DNA of 64,000 nt from Prevotella melaninogenica (GCF_018127925.1 NZ_CP072347.1:1180501-1244500); one strand, 5' to 3'; shown: positions 1-9,468, numbered from the stretch's first letter. Translations and numbers: made by a program. Notes: generated by a model not told the origin, from the letters alone.

Positions 1-2
1 AT

Positions 3-254
3 TTCACCTTCGAATATCCGTGCAACCGAGAGATGGCACAACGTGGCTATTTCACTGTTGATAAAGGGTCAGTTACGGTCAATGGTGTCTCACTGACTGT
101 TTGCGAACCAACAGATAACAGCTTTAAGGTAGCCATCATTCCTTACACACGAGAGAATACCAATTTTGCTGACATTCATATTGGCACTGTGGTAAACCTC
201 GAGTTTGACATTCTTGGCAAATATATAGCACGCTTAAACAGCTTTACAAAATAG
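3..254 (+). CDS. ribE: Riboflavin synthase, C-terminal part (cut by window edge)
   Basis: This is the end of riboflavin synthase, which dismutates two 6,7-dimethyl-8-ribityllumazine molecules to riboflavin in the cytoplasm. The 83 visible residues contain the second lumazine-binding repeat, with the family signature KGSVTVNGVSLTV followed by NFADIHIGTVVNLEFDILGKYIAR. The frame is open to the window edge, so the start and the first repeat lie outside. A terminator-like hairpin follows about 30 bases after the stop, so it is probably the last gene of its transcript. Recognition is by motif and is fairly certain. Confidence 0.9.
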   Translation, partial: FTFEYPCNREMAQRGYFTVDKGSVTVNGVSLTVCEPTDNSFKVAIIPYTRENTNFADIHIGTVVNLEFDILGKYIARLNSFTK

Positions 255-284
255 ATATTGTAAATATTTATTGTCATAGCATCT

Positions 285-353
285 AACAACTCTAAACAAC
301 ATAGGAAATAGAGTAAAAAAAGCTATTTCAGTGTTGGTTAGGGTTGTTTTATT
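285..353 (+). terminator. Probable terminator after ribE
   Basis: A 16-base arm at 285-300 pairs with 333-348, with one mismatch and one G-T pair. A smaller GAAATAG/CTATTTC hairpin sits in the loop. The right arm runs into TTTTATTAT. It fits the end of the riboflavin synthase transcript. Confidence 0.6.
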
Positions 354-459
354 ATAAAAATAAGTTAATTAAAAACCTTTTGTATATACATAACAATAGG
401 TTAATGTAAAAAAAACTCACATATTCAATCAATACATTTTATTTTACAAAAAGTTTTAT

Positions 460-467
460 TACCTTTG
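460..467 (+). promoter_or_regulatory. -7 promoter box of the LytS/LytTR operon
   Basis: TACCTTTG matches the Bacteroidota -7 consensus TAnnTTTG. It lies 38 bases upstream of the histidine kinase ATG and is the only good promoter match in the 255-505 gap. Confidence 0.55.
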
Positions 468-505
468 TTTGCAGATATAGTTGTAAAGACAAATAAAAGT
501 AATAA

Positions 506-1588
506 ATGAGGAAACAAACAGACATATTTAAGAGCTTTTGGAACCAAATTATCATTTGGCTTCCGCTTTTCCTCATACCCATTTTGTACGCTCCGCAAGG
601 ACATACATCATGGCAAAACGACTTATCGATATATATCATTCCCCTTTCAATGATGGCAGTTGCATATACCAATTATTTTGTACTTGCCCCCATGTTATTA
701 AAGGGACGGAAGAAAGAGTTTTGGGTAATCAATACACTGCTCATCCTTTTCTTATCTATTGTACAGCACGAATGGTTATACTACATCTCAGGTGACCAAA
801 ACCTGATGACTTATCCATACCAAATCTTTGTAGAAAACAAAGAGGACAAGTACGTATACCCACACATCTTTTTTATTATACGCAATGTCTTTAACCTAAG
901 TATCTGTGCTGGTGTTGCAACATCGATACTGATGGCACAGCGTTGGTCAAAGGCTGAAAAGGAAAAGCGTGAGGCAGAAACAGCAATGACAAAAGCCGAG
1001 TTGGTAAACTTACGTCAGCAAGTCAACCCACACTTTTTACTCAACACAATGAATAATATCTATGCGCTGACAGCTTTCGATACAGAAAAGGCGCAGAAGG
1101 CTATTATCGACCTTTCAAAGATGTTACGACATATTCTCTATGACAATCAGCAACCTTACGTATGTCTGGAGGAAGAAGTAGAGTTCTTACAAAACTATGT
1201 CGACTTGATGATGATACGCATACCAGAGAATGTAGAAATCAAACGCGAGTGTAACATCCCATCTAATTGTAACATCCATGTTGCGCCAATGATATTTATC
1301 TCATTGTTAGAGAATGCCTTTAAACATGGTATTAATCCAGAGCAAAAGAACTTTATTCACATAAAGTTAGATGCAAATAATGAGCAAATAATATTCTCCA
1401 TACAAAACAGTAATAACCCAAAGGGAGAGGCAGAAAGGAACGGCCATGGCATAGGCCTCAAACAAGTAGAGCGCCGTCTTGAGCTTGCTTACCCTGGTAA
1501 GTACAAATGGGAGAAGGGATTTGATAGTAATAGAAATACATATTCATCTAAAATTATCATTTATGACACTAAACTGTATAATCATTGA
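506..1588 (+). CDS. LytS-type sensor histidine kinase
   Basis: Membrane sensor kinase of the LytS/YehU family (His_kinase, PF06580), 360 residues. Four hydrophobic segments are visible at about residues 12-30, 40-66, 72-95 and 121-144, followed by a short charged helix (about 145-165). The phospho-acceptor motif LRQQVNPHFLLN follows, with the histidine at residue 176. The C-terminal half is an HATPase domain with an N-box like SLLENAFKHGI and a G-box around HGIGLKQVERRL. The 3' end overlaps the response regulator start by 26 bases, so the two are translationally coupled and form a two-component pair. The signal sensed cannot be told from sequence. Confidence 0.88.
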   Translation: MRKQTDIFKSFWNQIIIWLPLFLIPILYAPQGHTSWQNDLSIYIIPLSMMAVAYTNYFVLAPMLLKGRKKEFWVINTLLILFLSIVQHEWLYYISGDQNLMTYPYQIFVENKEDKYVYPHIFFIIRNVFNLSICAGVATSILMAQRWSKAEKEKREAETAMTKAELVNLRQQVNPHFLLNTMNNIYALTAFDTEKAQKAIIDLSKMLRHILYDNQQPYVCLEEEVEFLQNYVDLMMIRIPENVEIKRECNIPSNCNIHVAPMIFISLLENAFKHGINPEQKNFIHIKLDANNEQIIFSIQNSNNPKGEAERNGHGIGLKQVERRLELAYPGKYKWEKGFDSNRNTYSSKIIIYDTKLYNH

Positions 1589-2273
1589 CGACGAACCTTT
1601 AGCAGCAGACTTGCTTGCGAGTTATGCAAAGAAAACACTCTTTTTGAACTTAATTGGTGTTTTTAATAGTGCTGTAGAAGGCGTAAAAGCGATCCGTGAG
1701 AATAGGGTTGACCTCATATTCTTAGATATACAGATGCCTGAACTTAGTGGACTGGAGTTTGCAAAGATTCTACCAAAGGAAACTAAGATTATTTTCACAA
1801 CTGCATTCAGCCAATATGCTATCGATGGTTACAAGGCAAATGCAATTGATTATCTTATGAAGCCAATTAGCTATGATGACTTCTTAGCTGGTGCAAACAG
1901 AGCTTTAGACTGGTTCCAAAGTACCCGTCAGACAGAGAATGCGTCAAACGACCGCTTTATCTTTGTGAAGAGCGAGTACAAACTGGTTAAAATCATGTTT
2001 GATGACATTCTCTATATTGAAGGATTGAAGGACTATGTTAAGATCTATCTTGCTAACGACCATAAGCCAATCATGAGTCTAATGAACATGAAGAAGATTG
2101 AGGAGTCACTTCCTAAACCTGAATTCATGCGCATTCATCGCTCCTACATCGTACACATGAAGAAGATTGATGGCATTGATCGTTTCCGCGTTGTAATCGG
2201 AGATTCTACCCTCCCAATCTCAGATAGTTATAAAACCGCTCTTCAAGATTATCTTGATGGACATACATTATAA
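1563..2273 (+). CDS. LytTR response regulator
   Basis: DNA-binding response regulator of 236 residues, partner of the upstream kinase. An N-terminal receiver domain (about 1-118) has the acidic pair IIDDEP, a phospho-acceptor Asp at residue 55 in LIFLDIQMP and a switch Lys in DYLMKPIS. A LytTR domain occupies about residues 130-236 (FVKSEYKLVKI, ILYIEGLKDYVKIYL, FMRIHRSYIV). The start is the ATG at 1563, giving MTLNCIIIDDEP. A longer reading from 1479 would add 28 residues that come from the kinase gene in another frame and match nothing in the family. LytTR regulators of this type bind promoter-proximal direct repeats. Confidence 0.9.
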   Translation: MTLNCIIIDDEPLAADLLASYAKKTLFLNLIGVFNSAVEGVKAIRENRVDLIFLDIQMPELSGLEFAKILPKETKIIFTTAFSQYAIDGYKANAIDYLMKPISYDDFLAGANRALDWFQSTRQTENASNDRFIFVKSEYKLVKIMFDDILYIEGLKDYVKIYLANDHKPIMSLMNMKKIEESLPKPEFMRIHRSYIVHMKKIDGIDRFRVVIGDSTLPISDSYKTALQDYLDGHTL

Positions 2274-2302
2274 GCTTGAAAAAATAAAACAAACAAAATA
2301 AT

Positions 2303-2358
2303 AAAGACACTAACTTCTATCTCCTTTGAAAGAAGAAAATAGAAGTTAGTGTCTTTTT
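2303..2358 (+). terminator. Strong intrinsic terminator after the LytTR gene
   Basis: A perfect 18-bp stem pairs 2303-2320 with 2339-2356 around an 18-base loop and is followed by a run of T. It ends the two-component operon. The stem is symmetric enough to act on the minus strand too, although the next gene there (trmB) stops further right. Confidence 0.85.
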
Positions 2359-2480
2359 TATGCTTTAAACCCATAGATAACTATATGGGTAAGAGAAGTC
2401 AAAAAGACGAAATGGATAGTGAAACTTATCCATTTCAAGACTCATATATATGTTTCTACCACGCGAACATCAGAACAATG

Positions 2481-3278
2481 CTACTTACTCGTAGTCAATC
2501 CACTGCGTTTCGTGCGCTTAAATGATCGGTAATCATCAAGTTCAATCTCAACATCTGGCTCTACCAGTTCGCCAACTCTTGGCAACTGGAACTTCATATA
2601 CTTGATGTTCAATCCACGTTCAATCCATTGATTCTCATAATAAGTATGAATACCAAGAATCTCACGTGTCTTTTCATCCATCTGATTTTCAGCTACCCTA
2701 CCCTCGCTTAACTCATTACCATAGAGGTCTTCTGTACGGAACAGAACTGGCAATTGGTTCATATTAACCATGTAAGTAGTATATGTAAAGAGGAAGTTAG
2801 AATCCGTCTTAAGATGAACAATACCACCATCTATCAAAAAACGACGATAACGATTCATGAAGAAGGTAGAAGTCAGACGCTTATGCACGTTCTTCATCTG
2901 AGGATCAGAGAAGGTAAGCCATATCTCTTGCACCTCATCTTCGCTAAAGAAACGGTCGATAATCTCAATGCTGGTACGCAAGAAAGCAACATTATCCAAC
3001 CCCTCTTCCAAAGCTTGTTTAGCACCTGTATAGATACGAGCACCTTTGATATCAACGCCAATAAAGTTGATATTAGGGTAAACACGTGCCAAACCAACAG
3101 TATATTCACCCTTACCACATCCCAACTCAAGTACAATCGGGTTATCGTTATGGAAATACTGCTCACGCCAATGCCCTCTCATTTCAAACGGAACTTCACT
3201 GATAACGCCATAAGGATATTGGAAAACGTTCTTAAACGTTTCCATCTCTGCAAATTTCTTTAACTTACCTTTACTCAT
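2481..3278 (-). CDS. trmB: tRNA (guanine-N7)-methyltransferase
   Basis: TrmB makes m7G46 in the variable loop of tRNAs using S-adenosylmethionine. The 265-residue protein has the Rossmann SAM-binding motif [16 protein letters not shown] (about 49-64), the acidic ribose-binding stretch [12 protein letters not shown] and the family motif [12 protein letters not shown] second conserved TD in HLKTDSN also fits. The family's usual PDPWPKKRH is here [11 protein letters not shown], as expected for Bacteroidota. It is transcribed divergently from the HAD gene. The -7 box TACCTTTG ends only 5 bases before the ATG, so the mRNA is probably leaderless or nearly so. Confidence 0.92.
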   Translation of the reverse strand: MSKGKLKKFAEMETFKNVFQYPYGVISEVPFEMRGHWREQYFHNDNPIVLELGCGKGEYTVGLARVYPNINFIGVDIKGARIYTGAKQALEEGLDNVAFLRTSIEIIDRFFSEDEVQEIWLTFSDPQMKNVHKRLTSTFFMNRYRRFLIDGGIVHLKTDSNFLFTYTTYMVNMNQLPVLFRTEDLYGNELSEGRVAENQMDEKTREILGIHTYYENQWIERGLNIKYMKFQLPRVGELVEPDVEIELDDYRSFKRTKRSGLTTSK

Positions 3279-3283
3279 GAGTG

Positions 3284-3393
3284 CAAAGGTACAATAAAAA
3301 TAAGGAACGAGCCGTAAGGAGCAGTATTTAATTTATTTAGACTGACTGCATAGCCATAAATTCACTTGATTACAAGATATTTTTGTACCTTTG
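3284..3393. promoter_or_regulatory. Divergent promoters for trmB (-) and the HAD gene (+)
   Basis: On the minus strand TACCTTTG covers 3284-3291, 5 bases from the trmB ATG. On the plus strand TACCTTTG covers 3386-3393, 20 bases from the HAD phosphatase ATG at 3414. The interval between them is AT-rich and shows no other structure. Confidence 0.6.
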
Positions 3394-3413
3394 TACTCTA
3401 AAAGTGATTCATC

Positions 3414-4205
3414 ATGGCAATAAAAGCTGCATTCTTCGACATAGATGGCACGTTAGTATCCTTTAAGACGCACCAGATTCCAGCATCTACGATAAAGGCT
3501 ATTGAGCAGGCAAAAGAACAAGGCGTGAAGATTTTCATCTCCACAGGACGCCCTGTAGCCATTATTAATAACATTGATGCCATCCGACATCTTATTGATG
3601 GATATATCACCTTTAATGGTGCGCGTTCCTTTGTTGGCGAAGAAGATATCACTTTGATGCCTATTCCCAAAACCGAGGTACGAGCAATGATTGAGGATGC
3701 TAACCGTCGCGACTATGCCGTTTTGGTATGTGGTCGAGATGTTGTTGCACTTCATAATCATAAACCTATCTTTGACGAAATCTTCGTCCAAGCCTTGGGT
3801 GTTAACAACATCGATATCAATAAACCTGTAGAGCCACTGCTCAGCCAACCTGTTCTGCAGCTAACTCCTTTCTTCAGTGAAGAAGATGAGAAGGCTATTT
3901 CTCCTTCAATGCCACACTGTGTATCAGCACGTTGGCATCCAAGTTTCACCGATATTACTATACAAGGAGCTGACAAAGGGAACGCATTGAAGCAGATGTC
4001 AAAGCATCTCGGTATCGGTTTGGAAGAATGTATTGCCTTCGGTGATGGTGGCAATGACATGACGATTCTCCAAACAGCCGGTATCGGTGTTGCAATGGGA
4101 AATGCCTATGAAGGAGTAAAGGCTGTGGCTGACTATGTCACAACAAGTGTAGATGAGGACGGCATACGAAATGCCTTCATACATTTCGGAATTATAAACA
4201 ACTAA
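3414..4205 (+). CDS. HAD-superfamily Cof-type phosphatase
   Basis: Cytoplasmic haloacid-dehalogenase hydrolase of the Cof/YidA class (263 residues). Motif I is AAFFDIDGTLVSF, with the nucleophile Asp9 and Asp11. Motif II is IFISTGRP, followed by a type C2 cap. A Lys in GADKGNAL serves as motif III, and motif IV is AFGDGGNDMTIL. Such enzymes dephosphorylate small metabolites (sugar phosphates, pyridoxal phosphate, FMN); the substrate here is unknown. The next gene, a CDF transporter, begins 73 bases downstream on the same strand and may be cotranscribed. Confidence 0.88.
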   Translation: MAIKAAFFDIDGTLVSFKTHQIPASTIKAIEQAKEQGVKIFISTGRPVAIINNIDAIRHLIDGYITFNGARSFVGEEDITLMPIPKTEVRAMIEDANRRDYAVLVCGRDVVALHNHKPIFDEIFVQALGVNNIDINKPVEPLLSQPVLQLTPFFSEEDEKAISPSMPHCVSARWHPSFTDITIQGADKGNALKQMSKHLGIGLEECIAFGDGGNDMTILQTAGIGVAMGNAYEGVKAVADYVTTSVDEDGIRNAFIHFGIINN

Positions 4206-4278
4206 AGATTAAGGGTTATGGCTTCTGAATCTTGATTCATAAGCATATATAACTATACATTAGGAATTAAAGAAAACA

Positions 4279-4911
4279 ATGTCAAACAAGATAGAACGTT
4301 CTTCACAAGAAAAACGTACTGCCTTTGTGGTAGTCTTCGCTTTCTGTGTTATGCTTGCTGAAATTGTTGTGGGACTATCTTCCCACTCAATGGCACTCTT
4401 TGCAGATGGCGTTCACATGGGTTCACACGTATTGGTTATCGGACTCAATTGGGCAGCCTACGTGTTAGTACGCTACTTACAAAACAAGGGTACGGCCCAT
4501 TACGATACAGAAAAGATACTGAACTTAGCTGCTTTTACAAGTGGTATATTTCTGATTCTCACAGCTATCTTTATTATCGTAGAAGCAGTAGAACGATTCT
4601 CTACACATGGAGAAATCCATAACTATGAATTGGCATTAACAACAGCAGGAATAGGTTTGGTAGCAAACACTATTAGTGCTTCAATCCTTCATGGACATCA
4701 TGGTGCAGCAGACTACAATAGCCATGCAGCCTACCTCCACGTCCTTTCAGATGCTCTAACAGAGATTGGAGCAATCATTGGAATACTATGTGCCATGTTT
4801 TGGAATATTACTTGGATTGACTCAGCAGTAGCCGTTGTCAGCGCATTGGTTGTTCTCCGTTGGGCAAAACGATTATTATGGGATACTGGCAGATCACTAA
4901 CAATGTTATAG
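4279..4911 (+). CDS. CDF cation efflux protein, DmeF-like, lacking the cytoplasmic domain
   Basis: Inner-membrane cation diffusion facilitator, probably exporting a divalent metal in exchange for protons (210 residues). Six hydrophobic segments are visible. The metal-site motifs of the family are present: ALFADGVHMGSHV in TM2 and HVLSDALTEIG in TM5. The closest family pattern I recognise is DmeF (Co/Ni), including the AAYLHVLSDALT segment, the short HGHHG loop and the final WDTGRS. The protein stops right after TM6, whereas most relatives carry a dimerising C-terminal cytoplasmic domain of about 80-90 residues. Reading past the stop shows no remnant of one. The metal specificity is inferred only. 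Confidence 0.8.
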   Translation: MSNKIERSSQEKRTAFVVVFAFCVMLAEIVVGLSSHSMALFADGVHMGSHVLVIGLNWAAYVLVRYLQNKGTAHYDTEKILNLAAFTSGIFLILTAIFIIVEAVERFSTHGEIHNYELALTTAGIGLVANTISASILHGHHGAADYNSHAAYLHVLSDALTEIGAIIGILCAMFWNITWIDSAVAVVSALVVLRWAKRLLWDTGRSLTML

Positions 4912-5130
4912 TTTTGTCTGCCATCGCATATTTCATTCTAAAGTTCAGGGTTAATAATAGCCGATTAATTCTATCTCATCAGCTTAAAATAAGTCTGATG
5001 AGTGTATATTAGAAGGAAAGAAAAAACATTACAAAACTTACAAATCAACATGCTATTTTACACATAAAAATAGCCTCACATCACACCTTTGTAATCAACT
5101 CACACTCAAAACATTACAAGATAGCCTTTT

Positions 5131-5218
5131 AAAAGGTGCTTAGTTAGCCTTCAAAAGGGCGTTAATAAGACTCCAAAAGGGCACCTTTTGCAAGCCAAAA
5201 GGGCGTTAATTGCAAGCT
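5131..5218 (+). repeat. 22-nt-period intergenic array, family 1 (copy 1)
   Basis: Four tandem degenerate 22-nt units start at 5131, 5153, 5175 and 5197. Each begins AAAAGG and has a core like AAAAGGGCGTTAAT or AAAAGGGCACC. The array lies in the 522-base gap between convergent genes (the CDF gene and the acyl-CoA synthetase). Related arrays occur at 26440, 40773 and 53084. I see nothing else in this gap beyond AT-rich sequence. Confidence 0.8.
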
Positions 5219-5433
5219 ATTTGGTGGTCTTTATAAATTGGCTATGTGAATTTATTTTACATTACTAACTATTGTAGTACTATAATAAAGGGCAAAGTTA
5301 GAATTCCTCAACTATAAATCAATCTATCAAAAGGGTAAAAAAAAGAGGGACATAAATTCCCTTCTACCCATAGTTGCATAAAATGCTGGATAAAAGAGGA
5401 TTTATATCCCCGATATTCTAATAGAATAAAAGA

Positions 5434-7098
5434 TTATTCTGTGTATAAGAATCGCTTGATTGACTTCTTTGGTGTCTTTTCAAACTCCTCTTCTTGAATA
5501 CGTATCTCAGCAACCTTGCAGTAAGCTGGTACAATTGTATTCAACTGTGTGCGGTTTTCCTCCATAATATTCTTGAGGTCATCCGCATTGAGTCCTAAGT
5601 TCTGAGCTTCGTCATAATCAGGATGAACTAAGGCAATAAGCTTTTCACCACTCTGAATAACTAAACATTCACTTACGAGAGGCAGAGAATTAAGTTTATC
5701 CTCAATCTCCTCTGGGTAGATATTTTGCCCATTACTTCCAAGAAGCATATTCTTAGAACGTCCCTTAATAAAGACGTTACCATCCTCATCCATCAAACCA
5801 AGGTCACCGGTATGGAACCAACCATCCTTGTCAATCGTCTGACCTGTATCTTCTTCATTCTTATAGTAACCAAGAAGAACATTAGGTCCCTTGGTCAAGA
5901 TTTCACCTGGTATGTTTACTGGATCAGAACTATTGATACGTACTTCCTGGTGTAAAGCTGCCTGACCACAAGAGCCTTGCTTAAAGGTCTTCCAATCACG
6001 ATAACAGATAATTGGACCACATTCTGTTGCACCATAACCTACAGTATATGGGAACTCTATGCGACGTAAGAAACTCTCGATTTCACCATTGAGAGCTGCT
6101 CCACCAATAATAATCTCGTAAAGATTACCACCAAAGGCCTGATATACCTGCTCACGAATCTTTGCACGTACCTTCTTATTAATTACTGGCATATTCAGCA
6201 GAAGACGCATACGATTGTTCTGAATCTTTGGGAATACCTTCTTACGAATAATCTTCTCAATTACCAAAGGTACAGCAATCATAATAACGGGCTTTACTTC
6301 TTGAAGTGCTTGAGAGATAATAGCAGGAGAAGGGATACGTGTCAAATAGTAAATGTGAACACCTGAGAGGAACTCATAGATAAACTCGAATGCCATTCCA
6401 TACATGTGAGCCATTGGGAGAATACTGATAACATTATCTCCTGGCTTAATTACATGGCCTAAAACATGCTTAGCAAAATCAGCATTGCTCCACAAAGAAC
6501 GGTATGGAAGCATTACACCTTTAGAGCGACCTGTGGTTCCACTGGTATAATTTATCAAAGCAAGTTCGTCTGGACTCTGCTCACGATAGTAGTGTATATG
6601 CTCTGGACGGAAGTACTTAGGGTAACGACGTCCAAACTCCTCATTGAGATGTTCACGTGCATAAGTCAACTTATCCGTACGACTTACTACCAATGAGTAA
6701 TCTGGAATATAAATAATTCCCTCCAAGTTTGGCATCTTCATGGCGTCAATCTGAGTCACAACGACATCACCTACAAAAAGAAGTTTTGCATCTGAGTGAT
6801 TGACAATGTTATGAATCTGCTCTGGCATAAACTCATGCAAGATAGGCACAGCTACCGCACCATAAGTGAGTACTGCAAGGAAAGAAGCAGCCCAAGCAGA
6901 AGAGTTTCTTCCACATAACGCTATCTTATCACCACGTTTTACCCCACTTGCCTCAAACATAATGTGCAACTTTTCAATCTTTCTTGCAACATCATGATAT
7001 TGAAGGGTCTTGCCTTTATAATCTGTTAGAGCATCACGGTCCCAATGTTCGATGATACTCTTCTCTATTAATTCATTAAAACTCGGAATCTTTTCCAT
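5434..7098 (-). CDS. AMP-dependent acyl-CoA synthetase (long-chain fatty acid CoA ligase type)
   Basis: ANL-superfamily adenylate-forming enzyme of 554 residues that activates a carboxylate, probably a fatty acid, to its CoA thioester. Visible motifs are the P-loop NYTSGTTGRSKGVMLPY, the A5-type motif VGYGATECGP, the A7 motif WFHTGDLG, the hinge FIKGRSKNML and the catalytic lysine region TPKKSIKRFLY. The start chosen is the ATG at 7098 (MEKIPSFNE). A TTG 15 bases upstream is possible but gives no family sequence. The -7 box TATCTTTG at 7122-7129 fits a short leader. It stands alone between convergent and tandem neighbours. Substrate chain length is not determinable. Confidence 0.88.
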   Translation of the reverse strand: MEKIPSFNELIEKSIIEHWDRDALTDYKGKTLQYHDVARKIEKLHIMFEASGVKRGDKIALCGRNSSAWAASFLAVLTYGAVAVPILHEFMPEQIHNIVNHSDAKLLFVGDVVVTQIDAMKMPNLEGIIYIPDYSLVVSRTDKLTYAREHLNEEFGRRYPKYFRPEHIHYYREQSPDELALINYTSGTTGRSKGVMLPYRSLWSNADFAKHVLGHVIKPGDNVISILPMAHMYGMAFEFIYEFLSGVHIYYLTRIPSPAIISQALQEVKPVIMIAVPLVIEKIIRKKVFPKIQNNRMRLLLNMPVINKKVRAKIREQVYQAFGGNLYEIIIGGAALNGEIESFLRRIEFPYTVGYGATECGPIICYRDWKTFKQGSCGQAALHQEVRINSSDPVNIPGEILTKGPNVLLGYYKNEEDTGQTIDKDGWFHTGDLGLMDEDGNVFIKGRSKNMLLGSNGQNIYPEEIEDKLNSLPLVSECLVIQSGEKLIALVHPDYDEAQNLGLNADDLKNIMEENRTQLNTIVPAYCKVAEIRIQEEEFEKTPKKSIKRFLYTE

Positions 7099-7121
7099 TG
7101 CACAATATTTCAATCTCTGTG

Positions 7122-7129
7122 CAAAGATA
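7122..7129 (-). promoter_or_regulatory. -7 box of the acyl-CoA synthetase gene
   Basis: TATCTTTG on the minus strand, 23 bases before the ATG at 7098, matches TAnnTTTG. Confidence 0.6.
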
Positions 7130-7257
7130 CATATTTATAAGCACATTTCAAAATATTATGTGCAGAAATATATAAAGATTGGGGTAAATAAGAGCATCAA
7201 AGAAATAATTATTATAACACAATATTCAGCTTGTTAAAGCCATAAAAAAATTGTATA

Positions 7258-7296
7258 AAGAAAAAGACGGATATACTTTGATAGTACATCCGTCTT
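7258..7296 (-). terminator. Terminator after the PpiD-like gene
   Basis: On the minus strand AAGACGGAT pairs with ATCCGTCTT, extended inward by a mismatch and four more pairs, and the stem runs into TTTTTCTTTA. It closes the minus-strand OMP-lptC-CNNM-ppiD run. Confidence 0.75.
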
Positions 7297-7320
7297 ATAT
7301 ACATAAGGTGTAGTTATCTC

Positions 7321-9468
7321 TTAGAAGAAGAGGTAGCGGTTATCGACAACCTTTGCCTTGAGGATAAGATCCTGCATAAAGTTACCAACCAACTGCATAT
7401 TTGCCTGAGCAGCCTGCTGCATTACCAAAGTTTCATCGTACTTAGAACCTGCACGCATAGACTTCTTTACTACCTGGAACACATAAACACCAGCATTACC
7501 CTTTACAGGAGCCTTAGAGAACTTGCCTGCTGCTGTACCTGCAACTGCACCAGAGAGAGCTGGCTCTACAGAACCAGTTGCTTGTACGAATGCTGGAGCT
7601 GCAAATGTAATCTGATTAACAGAAGAAACCTTAGCCCCCTTAGCCTGAGCTGCTGCAATAGAGTTTACACCCTTGAGCTTAGTCATGAGTTTCTCAGCCT
7701 TCTTATCTTTAATAACCTCACGTTTGAGGATTTCCTTTACCTGTGCATCATCCCATGAACGATAGCCCTGTGGATGAACAGCAGTCAAAGCGATAACCAA
7801 GAGGTGATCATTATTACCACACTCATAGAGAGGTGAAACCTCACCCTGCTTAGCCTCGAAGAGCCACTTCAGCGCGTCACGTGTACCAGGAATACCACCA
7901 ACATAGTGCTCAGCCGTAGAGATGTCATTGAGTGACTGAACCTGATAACCAGACTTAGGAGCATTCTTCTCAAGGTCAGCTACAGTAGAACTCTTAGCAA
8001 CAAACTCAGAGAACTTATTGTAAGCATTGCTGCGTGTAGCCTTAGAGAAGTCTACGACCTTCTTAATAACAGCAGCAGTTGTCTTTGTTGTAAAGGCCTT
8101 CTTATCAAGTACCTGAAGGATAATGTTACCCTGCGTAAGAGCAAGATTCTGCGTTGCATTCACCTCACCATTGAGCAGAGCATTTATAAATGTACGATTG
8201 TCTTGATTCATACTTGGAGCCATCTCGTACTGCTGACCAGTAAACCATACCTTCTCACCAGTCTGACCATAACGCTTTGCAAGTGCATCAAAATCAGCAC
8301 CACCAGCCAATGCCTTCTGGATAGAGTCTGCCTTAGCACGTGCCTCATCAGGAGTTGCAGCTGCAATATTAATCTGACGGAACTGGATTGAGTCTGCCAA
8401 CTGCGCCTTAGAAAGTACACGGATGATATTTAAAGTATTGTCCTGAGCGTTTTCAACAACACCAGTTGTACCTACAGAAAGTGAATCAATTTTTGATGCA
8501 ATGTCAGGATACTGCTGATAAGCCTTGTTACTTACAGGAAGACCAAGATAAGGAATCTCAGAACCACTCTTGCTAACAACAGCAGCAGGATCTTCTGCAG
8601 AAGCAAGTTGCTTCTGGAAGTCGTTCATCTCCTTAACAACCTGACTGCGGTCTGCAGCACTTGCCTTAATCTGGAAGTCAACAAACTTGATATCACGTGT
8701 CTCAACATTCTGGCGGAAAGCTGGCTTCAATTCTTCATACTTAGCCTTGAGGTCATCGTCTGTCACCTTAACATCAGCATCTTTTACAGTGCTGTAAGCC
8801 AAAGAAGCAAGTTGAATCTGACTTTCCTCGTTATTATCCTTGAAAGCCATCTTAGCCTCAGCCTTGTTTGAGAGAACACAACTTGCGAGCAGTACCTGAT
8901 ACTTCTGACCGAGCAACTGAGCACGAAGATTCTTCTCTACAAAGAGCCAATAGTCATAGATAGCCTGCATCTGCTCTACCTGTGGAGACTTTGCAGCCTT
9001 AGCCTTGTTATAGCTATCAAAGAACTGCTTTAGAGCATTTACATCAAAACGACCAGTCTGCTGGTTCACGAATGGAGTCTGAACCAACATTGGATTAGTA
9101 CCCTCATTCAATACGTTCTGAATCTCATTCTCTGTTACAGTAAGACCAACCTTCTCTGCGTCAGCCTCGATAACACGATTGCTTACAAGCTGCTGCCAAA
9201 CTTGGTCCTTTACTTGATTAAGTTCCTGATCAGTGAGATTATCACGCTGCATAGTAAACTTAATTGCGGACTGATACTCATCAATCAACTTCTGATAATC
9301 CTGGACACTAATCTTTTTGCCCAAGATTTCTCCAATCTGCTGACGCGCTTCACCCTTGATTCCATCACACGAGCGAGCTGCATCTCCAGCTAAGAATGCA
9401 AACAAGGCAAGACCGATAGCTGCTACCAGTATGCCACCTTTGCTTCTGATTTTTCCTAATGCTGCCAT
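7321..9468 (-). CDS. Periplasmic peptidyl-prolyl isomerase / foldase, PpiD-SurA-like
   Basis: Membrane-anchored periplasmic chaperone of 715 residues. Residues 1-11 are basic and a single hydrophobic segment (about 12-30) anchors the protein. A SurA_N-like helical region with long amphipathic helices follows, then a parvulin-type rotamase domain around residues 350-460 (SIQFRQINIAAATPDEARAK, FDALAKRYGQ). A second helical region contains a divergent rotamase-like stretch (HYVGGIPGTRDALKWLF, GEVSPLYECG). The likely role is folding of outer-membrane proteins. It lies 100 bases downstream of the CNNM gene, in a conserved-looking envelope cluster with lptC and a barrel protein. Confidence 0.85.
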   Translation of the reverse strand: MAALGKIRSKGGILVAAIGLALFAFLAGDAARSCDGIKGEARQQIGEILGKKISVQDYQKLIDEYQSAIKFTMQRDNLTDQELNQVKDQVWQQLVSNRVIEADAEKVGLTVTENEIQNVLNEGTNPMLVQTPFVNQQTGRFDVNALKQFFDSYNKAKAAKSPQVEQMQAIYDYWLFVEKNLRAQLLGQKYQVLLASCVLSNKAEAKMAFKDNNEESQIQLASLAYSTVKDADVKVTDDDLKAKYEELKPAFRQNVETRDIKFVDFQIKASAADRSQVVKEMNDFQKQLASAEDPAAVVSKSGSEIPYLGLPVSNKAYQQYPDIASKIDSLSVGTTGVVENAQDNTLNIIRVLSKAQLADSIQFRQINIAAATPDEARAKADSIQKALAGGADFDALAKRYGQTGEKVWFTGQQYEMAPSMNQDNRTFINALLNGEVNATQNLALTQGNIILQVLDKKAFTTKTTAAVIKKVVDFSKATRSNAYNKFSEFVAKSSTVADLEKNAPKSGYQVQSLNDISTAEHYVGGIPGTRDALKWLFEAKQGEVSPLYECGNNDHLLVIALTAVHPQGYRSWDDAQVKEILKREVIKDKKAEKLMTKLKGVNSIAAAQAKGAKVSSVNQITFAAPAFVQATGSVEPALSGAVAGTAAGKFSKAPVKGNAGVYVFQVVKKSMRAGSKYDETLVMQQAAQANMQLVGNFMQDLILKAKVVDNRYLFF

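Noticed and set aside
2754-3263. Plus-strand ORF of 169 codons over trmB
   Set aside because: It is a shadow of the trmB frame with no motifs, while trmB itself is clear.
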